From: Terebella lapidaria
Taxonomy: Eukaryota > Annelida > Polychaeta > Terebellida > Terebellidae
Length of the DNA: 64,000 bases
Reading direction: 5' to 3'
NCBI GenBank assembly: GCA_949152475.1
Contig: OX424564.1
Span: 24,178,165-24,242,164 of the forward strand
This document shows, piece by piece, positions 11,621 through 20,438 of the stretch. Below the pieces are notes generated by a model, which was given only the letters and a program-made list of their open reading frames with translations, was not told the DNA's origin and searched no databases. Position 1 is the stretch's first letter, and each line of letters begins with the position of its first letter. Position numbers and translations under genes: made by a program.

Positions 11621-11890
11621 TTGTATTTTATGACATTCTGTGAACTACATTTGCGAGAACAAAGCGGATGGTCTGATCCATCGTCATGTGAGAATATTAC
11701 GTGTAGTCAGCATTGTCACTCTATCATTGAGAACACATTTATTGTCAGCATTATGTCCACCACAATTGCATGGGTATATTTTTTATTGATTTCAACTGCT
11801 GTGAAACAAATTGAACCAAAGTGTTTATCAATCCAAATGACCATCATTATAACCGGTAATTTGACAAAGATGCCTGTACGGGTTATTTGA
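11621..11890 (+). CDS. Candidate frame in seam module
   Basis: An 89-codon open frame reading CELHLREQSGWSDPSSCEN, ITCSQHCHSIIENTF, then a hydrophobic run AWVYFLLISTAV. It is present with a single residue change at 42357-42626. In the more diverged seam copies of alpha2, alpha4 and beta3 the frame contains stops, and in alpha2 the minus strand is open instead (33002-33268). Conservation here mostly reflects recent duplication, so coding is doubtful. Confidence 0.12.
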   Translation: MYFMTFCELHLREQSGWSDPSSCENITCSQHCHSIIENTFIVSIMSTTIAWVYFLLISTAVKQIEPKCLSIQMTIIITGNLTKMPVRVI

Positions 11891-12463
11891 TCTGCGTTGT
11901 TGTGGTGATAAGCGACAAACGTTCAGATATATGGCACTCAATACAACAGAATCATATTCCACGGGGTTCAGCCTATTGACAGAAGACACAATACGTCAGT
12001 GACCTAGATTTCATATTGGTAGCTATCACATCTCAACCCAGTTTATCGCTGTTTCAAATCAGATAGTCTTGCTAATTGAGGGACACCATTCGAGGTAATC
12101 ACATTGTGATTTGTTACCAACACCCTTTGGGTCATCTCCTCAAGGACGGTCTCTGAATTGACACGTAAATGAATTAGGATGTACCGGCTAAGTGATTAGT
12201 TCTTCAGCATAAGGCTACGTAGACATAGAACCATGCTACATGTATGCTTGACATGGTATAATTTAGTAGGGGTATTTTTTTCATTTTCGCTTGTGTTTGA
12301 GAGACATGCTCACATTGCTTCGAATAAAACGGCTTCGAATACATTTATCGGCACATTCTCTGTAACGATTTCGATGATTGATACTTATAAAGACTTTTTT
12401 TGTCATGAATAGATTTGGTGCAATCGAACAGCTTATTCGACCAGATGAAATTAAGACAAGTGA

Positions 12464-12853
12464 TATTGCATGATTTGTCGAATATCTATGATAATCATCC
12501 CTGAATACAGAAATTGCCACTAAATGTTTAATGTATTGTCTGTTGAAACGACAACACCTGCAGCTTGTATTAAATATATGATAGAGATAATACAAGTGAC
12601 ATTGGTCGCTATATAGAATGGTTCCATGAAATAGCTATAGATCTCATGATAACATGGAGGCCTGCCCGACATTGTAAGTCTATTGTATCTAACAGGGAAA
12701 TGCTGGCGACAGTCTAATATGCCAGTTATGGATAACCTGGTGTTTTCTCTAATCAGGAAGTTGTTCTGTATTGACTTTATCGAATTCATGGTATCCCATG
12801 CACCTTTCATCTCACGAATATCTGCACCAATGACATCCGTTGTACATTGTTTG
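12464..12853. repeat. 390-bp tract identical between beta1 and beta3
   Basis: Read line against line, 12464-12853 and 51524-51913 show no difference, while sequence just outside on both sides differs repeatedly. The beta2 copy (about 24390-24760) differs from both throughout. The tract covers most of a minus-strand open frame of 96 codons (12520-12810 and 51580-51870; WDTMNSIKSIQNNFL, then FPVRYNRLTMSGRPPCYHE). Whether that frame codes is unknown. The pattern fits a recent gene-conversion tract. Confidence 0.8.
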
Positions 12854-12987
12854 AAATTCGAGATGTGAAGCTAATGCCAAGGAGTTTTGAGAATTGAGGA
12901 AAATGCAGGAACCTATAGTTTTAGATGGTGAAAATACAAACAAAATGCTTCATTCACACCATTCCATGAACAAATATCTTCAATCAA

Positions 12988-13170
12988 GTGCGCTATCGTA
13001 GGCAGATCTCCAAATGTTACTCAAAATTTCGCACATTGTGTAACTTGTCTTTACCTAGTGAATGGGATGGAAGGAACTGGCGCTGGAATTTAACGTCATA
13101 CTCTAGATTTCAGTCCCGTGTTGTGATGCAATTAAACCGTCGCATATCAGGCGCAAATCACGTGAGGTGA
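12988..13170 (+). CDS. Candidate frame in module F with offsetting indels
   Basis: An open frame of 60 codons that starts RYRRQISKCYSKFRTLC and ends VVMQLNRRISGANHV. It is open in all three beta copies (also 24821-25027 and 52048-52233). Relative to beta2 and beta3, beta1 has lost two bases near 13040 and one base near 13096, restoring the frame after a changed middle segment. No family is recognised and there is no clear splice context. The offsetting changes are suggestive, not proof. Confidence 0.2.
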   Translation: MRYRRQISKCYSKFRTLCNLSLPSEWDGRNWRWNLTSYSRFQSRVVMQLNRRISGANHVR

Positions 13171-13787
13171 ACATTATGGTTCTCCTGTTATCAAGTCGCA
13201 AAGGATGTTTTGATGCATCACAGGTCTTGAAAACAGCTTTGATATCACTGGCAACTATAAAAATCAACCTAATAAGGCTTCTCATTTACAGTTACATCAA
13301 AAGTAGTGTTTGTATGGAAATAGTACGTGGTGAGAACAGTAAAATATTTAAAGAAACGTAATGTTCTCATTGAATATTTGTTCAAAATCGCGTCAATTGG
13401 GTGGATAACTACAGCAACAAAATTATTCCCTGCTATGTACTTACCTGACCCAGAGTCGACATGGCTCTGATAAATTCGCCATCACTGGTATTTTGTTTCT
13501 CCAAAAAAAATTCTAGCGATATTTCATTCAGTTGTGCACTGTACTTGTCACATATTCCATGCACATGGCGTGTTGTCGAGTCAGAATTTGATTCGTATAT
13601 AATATCCTGTATTAAATAAATGTTATCCATTCAGTACCATAGCGAAAAATTAAACTTACTGTTATCGTCGATGCGTCAACAGCGTGGTTCATTCCACTTT
13701 ATTCAGGTATATCCAGGCAAATAAGAAAACCTAGAGCAACCCGTGCATAAAACCCACGTACCGGGGTTTTCCCCTACACAGTTTATT

Positions 13788-14010
13788 ACTTGCCGGAATC
13801 TAAAGATTTCGGCAAGTATGTTGGTTCGTTCGTGGATTTGTTTGTTACTTGCCAGAATCTAAAGATTTCGGCAAGTATGTTGGTTCGTTCGTGGATTTGA
13901 GGATGTGTTTGTTACTTGCCGGAATCTAAAGATTTCGGCAAGTATGTTGGTTCGTTCGTGGATTTGAGGATGTGTTTGTTACTTGCCGGAATCTAAAGAT
14001 TTCGGCAAGT
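13788..14010 (+). repeat. Four tandem hairpin repeats at HINE 5' end
   Basis: A 30-nt inverted repeat (ACTTGCCGGAATCT, AA, AGATTTCGGCAAGT) begins at 13788, 13847, 13914 and 13981, so the spacing is 59, 67 and 67 bp. The stem is 14 bp with a G-T type mismatch at one position. Unit 2 has only one copy (16102-16131). The linkers read TATGTTGGTTCGTTCGTGG, with a GAGGATGTG addition in the longer ones. Confidence 0.9.
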
Positions 14011-16101
14011 ATGTTGGTCAGTTGGTTTGTGGATGTGTTTGTCTGTTTGTTTGTTTGTGCCCACTCTAGCGTCCCCAATTCTCAATCGAAACCTTTCAAA
14101 AGTCGTGTATATATTCTGTGAACTTATGGCAAGAAAACGTCCTATTTTGGTGTGTAAAGGTTGAAGGTCAAGGTCAAGGTCACGCAAAACGTCGAAAACA
14201 CATAAGTGGTCACAACTCTGGTTCTAATCATCGTAGAGACTTCAAATCAAGTGCATATCATAGATATACCCGAGTTCTATCTTCCGTGACCTTGACCTTG
14301 ACCTTTGACCTTGACCTTGAGAAGTTCGCCTGAGGACGAAGTCAAGGTCGAGCACGAAGATCGGCGCAGCATATCGAGTAGTATATCGTTGGAAAGGTCT
14401 TGAGCCCCTGAATCCAGTGATATCTTATTTTTAGTGCTGCGACGTAAACTGACGTCACAATGACGTCATAAACGTCAAATTTCCGAAATTTCAAAAGACC
14501 ATAACATCGTCAATAGTGTATGGAATCCCTTGAAACTTGGTATGCATATTGACAGCATTGAACTCTACGACTTGAAGTACAAAGGTCAAAGATCAAGGTC
14601 AAGGTCATCGAAATCCCAGAAAAACACGTTTCCGGTAATAACATCCGTTGGAATCGTCCTAGGTTCATGAAATTTGAACCATATCATTCAGAAGAGGTAT
14701 AACAATTAAACGTATATGTCAGTTTTATGATTGACCTTGAACTTGGTCCGAAAAATGAGGTCACATAAGGAAAACTTCAAGGTCAAATTTCAAAACTAAC
14801 TGAAACATATCAAGTAGTATATCAAATGGAAGGTCTTTTTCCCCTGACACACACTATCCCATTAATATTCAAATTTGACGTTTATTGACACCACAGTGAC
14901 GTCATCAACGTAATTTTTTTGAAATTTCAAAATGCCATTCTGTCCACAATTCTTGTTCGATTGTGACTAAAATATTCAAGTATAATCTATATTTCCATGC
15001 TCAGACAAGGCACAGTTTTCGTGACCCAAGGTCAAAGGTCAAGGTCAAAGAAGAGGTCAAAATCACATAAATGACCATAACTTCGGAACTAATCATCATA
15101 GAGAGTTCAGACTAGGAGCATATTGTAGCATATCGAGAGGCCTTTCTTAGGTGACCTTGAATGTGATCATTGACTCTGACGCCTGAGGTCAAAGTTGACC
15201 TCAAAAATGACCTTGACCTCGACCTTTTGTGAATATATTGAGTAGTAGCTCATTTGAAAGGTCTTCAAAAGTACTTTCCAAATCTGTTGTCATTTTTGGA
15301 ATCGGATGTCTATTGACGTCAAACGTGATTTCAGACTGACATTCAGGCCTTTTGAGTGTCAGGTGTGCAAATTTTACTAAGATTTACTGCAGATCTAACA
15401 CCTGCAGACGATGTGGATTCGGCCTGTGATGCTCTGTCAATTTTTAGCTCAATTGATATATCCATTTTGACGTAATTGACGTTTTTGTGGCAACAAATCG
15501 ATAAAATTTCAAAGGAAACTTATTATCTGAAGATATTATGATCTTGTCCGGTGAAAATATAACATATATAAACACGATTTTAACATGCATATTAAAGAAA
15601 AACCCATTCACAGTAAGTTTGCAGTATAGAAATGACCACAACTGACGTCATAATTACGTCAAACTCACATAAATGGCCATAACTTCGAAACTAATCGCCG
15701 TAGAGAGTTCAAACTATGACCATATTGCAGCATTTTAAGAAGCCTTTCTTATCTAACTTGAATATGACATTTGACATTGTTATTGAGACTTCGATGAGCT
15801 CAATGTCGAGGTCAAGTACGATGTTCAGCCCACCGTATCGAGTAGTATACCGTTAGAAAGTTCTTGGTCTCCTGAGTCCAGTGATGTCTTATTTTTGGTG
15901 CTTTGACGTTCAATGAGGTAACAATGATAGTATGAGTAGTTTGTGAAGTAAAGTGAAGTAAATTGAAGTAAAGTAAGTAAGTAAGTAAACGTAGTAAGTA
16001 GGGAAGGAAGTTTCGTCAATTTCCTTAAATCCATATGTCATGTCATTGGCATATGACATACATTTTGGTTCCGGCAAGTGTGTGCCCTATGGGCTCTCGT
16101 T
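13788..16101 (+). mobile_element. Helentron-associated element (HINE), unit 1
   Basis: Starts ACTTGCCGGAATCT and ends with TTCCGGCAAGT, a short hairpin (GCCC-TAT-GGGC) and TCTCGTT. The start and the near-end motif are inverted copies of each other placed unequally from the two ends, as in Helentron-type rolling-circle transposons. The 5' end has four tandem copies of a 30-nt hairpin. The body is packed with AGGTCA and TGACGTCA motifs. No Rep/helicase is present, so it is non-autonomous. Insertion is at T residues: beta2 (25648-25670) and beta3 show the empty site reading straight across GTTTATTTGATTATC. Confidence 0.75.
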
Positions 16102-17395
16102 ACTTGCCGGAATCTAAAGATTTCGGCAAGTATGTTGATCGGTTGTGGATGGATGTGTTTGTTTGTTTGTGTGTTTGTTCGCACTCTAGCGTCCACAGTT
16201 CTTGATCAAAAGCTTCCAAAATTCGTGTGCAGAATCTGTAGAATACCGGCCAGAAAACGTCCTATTTTGGTGTGTCTAGGTCAAAGGCCAAGGTCAAGGT
16301 CAAGCAAAACGTCGAAAACACATAAGTGGCCATAACTCCGGTTCTAATGGTCCTAGAGACTTCAAATTAAGTTCATATTGTAGATAAACTCGAGTTCTAT
16401 CTTCTGTGACCTTGACCTTGACATTTGACCTTGACCTTGAGAGTTCGCCTGAGGTCGAATATTTGACCTTGGAGGTCACCTCCTCCGATTTTCGATCTGA
16501 TGCTTGGAAACGATGTGGGACCGGTCCCTTATGGTCAATATCAATTTTTAGCGCGATCGGTCAATCCGTTATGACGTAATTGACGTTTCTATGGCAACGA
16601 AATCGGTCCCATTATAAGCGAAATTGCATGTTTCAAGCTGTCTATGCTGATAAAAGCGTCAATAATGTGCGTAAAAATCTAATAATACACTTGTTTATAG
16701 TCAAGCGTAAGTTCTTTTGTTCCAGAAAATTTCAAGGTCGAAGGTAGAAAGTCAAGGTCAATATTAACCTGCAAGTGAAAACCATGTAGGTCACTATATC
16801 TCAAGAAGTAAGCAAGATAGAGACACGAAAGTAAATCCGCAGTATTGCACTTACTTAGCCTAACAACTTTTGTATTTACACCTAAGGCGTATGACCGATA
16901 GCCTTTGCAAGCGCCTGAGGTCGAAGTTGACCTCAAAAATGCCTTGACCTTGTGCAAAAATATCGAGTAGTAGCTCGTTTGAAAGGTCTTCGAGAGTACC
17001 TTCCAAATATGTTGTCATTTTCGGAATCGGACGTCAATTGACGTCATAATGACGTCAAACGTGATTTCAGACTGACATTTTGGCCTTTTGAGTGTCAGAT
17101 GTGCAAAGTTATAACATTTACTGCATATTTAGCATATGCAAACGATGTGGATTTTCTCTATGATGGTCTCTATCAATTTTTAGCTCAATCGATGTATCCG
17201 TTTTGACGAAATTGACGATTTTGTGACCACAAATCGGTGAAATTTCAAAGGAAACTCATTATTTAAAGATCTTATGATCTTGTCCGATTATGATATAACT
17301 CATATAAACACGATTTTATCATGCAAATTAAAAAACTCCATTCACAGTAATTTTGCAGTATAGAATTGACCACAAATGACGTCATAATTACGTAA
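14060..17395. promoter_or_regulatory. Cluster of CRE palindromes and nuclear-receptor half-sites
   Basis: Perfect TGACGTCA (the CREB/ATF consensus) occurs at 14450, 14461, 14897, 15314, 15643, 17039, 17050 and 17377, all inside the two HINE units. TCAAGGTCA or its complement TGACCTTGA (the extended half-site bound by ERR, NR5A and ROR receptors) occurs repeatedly, often in overlapping tandem, for example 14168-14182, 14287-14320, 14593-14607 and 16390-16440. Binding in the source animal is inference; the motifs themselves are seen directly. Confidence 0.6.
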
Positions 17396-17431
17396 TCATT
17401 CCGGCAAGTGTGTGGCCTATGGCCTCTCGTT
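16102..17431 (+). mobile_element. HINE, unit 2, head-to-tail with unit 1
   Basis: Begins ACTTGCCGGAATCT directly after the CTCTCGTT end of unit 1, with exactly one TT at the join, and ends TTCCGGCAAGTGTGTGGCC, TATGGCC, TCTCGTT before the host sequence TGATTATC. It is a shortened relative of unit 1: 16180-16450 matches 14060-14340 and 16913-17395 matches 15180-15655, with much of the middle missing. Its 3' hairpin is GGCC-TAT-GGCC where unit 1 has GCCC-TAT-GGGC, so both arms changed together. Confidence 0.75.
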
Positions 17432-17600
17432 TGATTATCTGCACCTTCTATATCCCTCGAGTTCGTGGAGGTGCCCAATATACTTGACTCCCTTCCACAC
17501 TGCTCGTGTGCTGGCTCGTGATACATGGAGTATGGACCTACTTTGCTCACTTCATGGCAAATCGTCAACCGAGGAAAGCTCCTGAGGCAGAGCATCAACT
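17432..17600 (+). other. M module, beta1 copy
   Basis: This segment (TGATTATCTGCACC through CATGGCAAATCGTCAACC) aligns with the alpha M modules, sharing TGATTATC, GAGTATGGA and ATCGTCAAC in the same order. In beta the aligned frame reads FDYLHLLYPSSSWRC, then DTWSMDLLCSLHGKSS, and is open here and in beta3 (about 52840-53000); in beta2 a 2-base insertion shifts it. The HINE pair is inserted immediately upstream. Confidence 0.5.
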
Positions 17601-18202
17601 CAAGGTCATCCTCGGGTTTTCAACATGTCAGTCCCCAAACTGCTCAAAGTAGATCAGTATTTGTAGTTATGCTGGTCGAAATAAGTTCAATAATTTCATA
17701 AAAACGTAGCTCCCCAATGGATTGTCAATGACACTACGAGAATGAATACTCAAGCAAGAGAGACATATACGACAATTTTTCATCGACACTAACACGACCA
17801 AGAAATCGACACAACACATTAGTTCGCCAATGAAGTTCCGTCGACACTAACATAATCCAGGAAGTGTGACATACCGACATCTAAGGCATAAAGAAGCACA
17901 TGATGGATATGGAATGCTACTCGTGCTAAGCGAGTTGCTGTGGGTGATCCCCAAAACGATCTCTTCATGCAGAAATAATATTATGAACAAGACACATCTC
18001 GTGTTAGTCCGGATGCATACTTCTCAAGTCATGAATATTCAAGTTTCAGATGGATTATAACTTTCAGTCTGTTCCACAAGTCATCATTTCATTGGCATTT
18101 TATAATCAATTCACATGACTACCCTCCAATTCCTAAAACATCTTAAACGTCTGCTGTTTATATAATATCAATATATGTTACACAATATCCGAATTGAACA
18201 AT

Positions 18203-18496
18203 TTATTGGATTATCATCGACATACTTTTTTCTTTTCTTGGAAGCAATGAAACTAAGACATGATGGATGACAATGGAACTTATTGTTGAAATATCAAACG
18301 CTAGTGTATTGCCTTTTTGTGACATTATGTGAACTCCATTGCAGGAAAATAATTTGGATTCCTGGCTTCTGATATATAAAGATGTTCTGACAAATATACA
18401 ACCCACTCTCTGATGTGGTATCTCTAATTGGTTTACAGAACCACTATATGGAATAAAAACACGTATTAACGTTATTATTATGTCTATTTCCATCAT
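18203..18496 (-). CDS. Candidate minus-strand frame in module G
   Basis: A frame of about 97 codons open in all three beta copies (also 26443-26739 and 53625-53921). It reads RVFIPYSGSVNQLEIPHQRV, GCIFVRTSLYIRSQES, then LFSCNGVHIMSQKGNTLAFD. About 0.5-0.7 kb away, a diverged tandem paralogue (27200-27415 and 54322-54513) repeats the pattern as NQLGISRQKMGCIF and KKVNTIAFDIL; its beta1 version (about 18880-19090) is broken. No family is recognised. Another frame on the same strand keeps SESGLYICQN, faintly like the Ig-domain DSGLYxC motif, but it holds stops. Confidence 0.2.
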   Translation of the reverse strand: MMEIDIIITLIRVFIPYSGSVNQLEIPHQRVGCIFVRTSLYIRSQESKLFSCNGVHIMSQKGNTLAFDISTISSIVIHHVLVSLLPRKEKSMSMIIQ

Positions 18497-19617
18497 ATGT
18501 ATTGATAACGAATACCATACAATTTCAAACTAATAAGGCTACCCATTCACAGTCGCATCAAGTGGTGTGAGCAAATATTTTATGTGAGGGGCTACAATTT
18601 ACAACACACAATATATTTCAAGAATTGGAAAGTTTCCATCGCATGTCTTCCCAAAATTGGACATAATTAAAAATACAGTACAACTGCGGAAAGGAATAAA
18701 ACATTTTTGTTCTGTGTACATACCTGAACCAAATTTTCAACCAAATATTCTGGCTACTATATGAATGATTAAATCGTAACTAGGAATAACACTTCCATAA
18801 GACATCATCATGTTATCAGTACCCTGTTATTATCGTGTCTACCTACCAGTTGATAACACATTTGAACATTTAGGATCAACATAACTATTGTAATTGACAC
18901 AGTATATTGACTTTTTGCGAGTGTATGTTAATGCAATTCCATAAAAACAATTGGGAGTCCTGGCTATGATCATACAACCCATATCTGACGTGAAATCCCT
19001 AATTGTTTTTTCGGAACTCTACATCGAACGAAAACATATCATCACTCCTGTATATCTCCACCATGAACGTTATCAACAAGTACTATAGAAGTTCCGACTG
19101 TTCAATTGAACAGTGTATGACTGAACTATGTTAGTTTTGACAATTGCTTGATTTCTCGAGGTCATCTTTGGCAGATAACACTACTCTACCTGGCTTTATT
19201 TGCTTTCATAGCAAGGAGGAAGTCCCACTCCCACCAACATACATACCACACATTGTCTAGATTTATGCCCTTGGAATGCTGTTCACCAGTTTCCAGTTTG
19301 CATATGTATAGTCACACAAATCTCAATCAGCAGCTAGCATGCAGTATAGAGATTTCCCAACGTTTGTGATATCTGATATTTATAATGCACACACATTTTA
19401 CACCTTCGTGGAACATCTAATATGAACTACGGGGAATGAGGCATTGACCGATTATAATCAGTATAAGAGAGAACAGTATTAACTCACTAGAACCAGCTAT
19501 TTAATCATTCAGATAATATTCCCGATACAGAATCGATATCAAGTGTTTTAAGGCGAGAGTACACAATCAAAGACGTTTGGAATATTGAACAATGGGCCAT
19601 TGCCTCGCGGCCAACTG

Positions 19618-19911
19618 TCACAAGTGAATAATTTGCATTTTAAGTACAGACACGTTGAAAAAAACAACAAACAATATCTTTAATCTTTCAGGCCCTTTGG
19701 TACAATGGTGCATTTTATTGTTGTGATATGCAATGTTGCTTGACAATGTAAACGTATTGAGGAAATGCAATAAAACCCATTTTAAAACACCATTGTTCCA
19801 TTTCTCAGAGATGCTCAACACCTCCAACCATTTTTCTTCTGTTGTCAGATCGTTTAGTACAGCTGATTGAAGGACACTTTCCAGGGTTGTCACATCTTGT
19901 CTTATTATCAT
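19618..19911 (-). pseudogene. Diverged copy of module H leucine-rich frame
   Basis: Minus-strand frame reading TTLESVLQSAVLND, then EKWLEVLSISEKWNNGVLKW. It matches the cleaner beta2 and beta3 frames (28206-28394 and 55409-55597) but is interrupted relative to them upstream, where those read SQARILRERI. Conversely, the EKWLEVLS part is in frame only in this copy. No single unit carries the whole stretch open. Confidence 0.2.
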
Positions 19912-20257
19912 TATACCATTATACTAGGATTCTGGCTTGACTCAGCTTGGTCCGGATTTTACACAGTGACACAGTGAATCCAGTTTCTTCAATGCTCTAG
20001 TAGATCTTTTTATTTGCTATTGAAACAAAATCTTGTGAATAGAATATTGCAACTTGTAAATCGCATATTACAACATACAGGGATCATACGCTTGATATAA
20101 TACAGTATCACAAAATGATGTTTATGACAGTTGTATGTGTCGATTGGGCCATCGGTCTTGAACGCGCTACAGTTCATACAACTTGCACATGACCTTGTTC
20201 TCGGGCAATTGTCACAATCATTCAAATAATATCACGTGCTTAATGGTTCTAAGTATA

Positions 20258-20354
20258 GGATAATGCCCTAGGCTGAGTATTTCTCACGAATAGAGACCGA
20301 GGCCGAAGGCCGAGGTTTCTATTCGTGAGGAATACGAAGCCGTAGGCATTATCC
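20258..20354. repeat. 97-nt hairpin, two 47-nt arms and 3-nt loop
   Basis: GGATAATGCC at 20258-20267 pairs with GGCATTATCC at 20345-20354. Inside, CTCACGAATAGA pairs with TCTATTCGTGAG, and CGAGGCC with GGCCGAGG around a GAA loop. Most positions of the 47-nt arms pair. It could be a small foldback transposon or a structured RNA. Nothing shows that it is transcribed. Confidence 0.85.
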
Positions 20355-20372
20355 GACATAGTGCATGCACCG

Positions 20373-20438
20373 CCCCCCCCCCCCCCCCACAAACACACGC
20401 GCGCACACATGTCTGGTACAACCCACCCCCCCCCCCCC
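20373..20438 (+). repeat. Two poly-C runs around a CA-rich stretch
   Basis: Sixteen C (20373-20388) and thirteen C (20426-20438) flank ACAAACACACGCGCGCACAC. Such runs can form i-motif or G-quadruplex structures. Run lengths in any assembly should be treated as uncertain. Confidence 0.9.

Noticed and set aside
13788-14010. CRISPR-like direct repeats with spacers
   Set aside because: Only four units, linkers are near-identical to each other, and the repeat is the hairpin end of a HINE in animal DNA.
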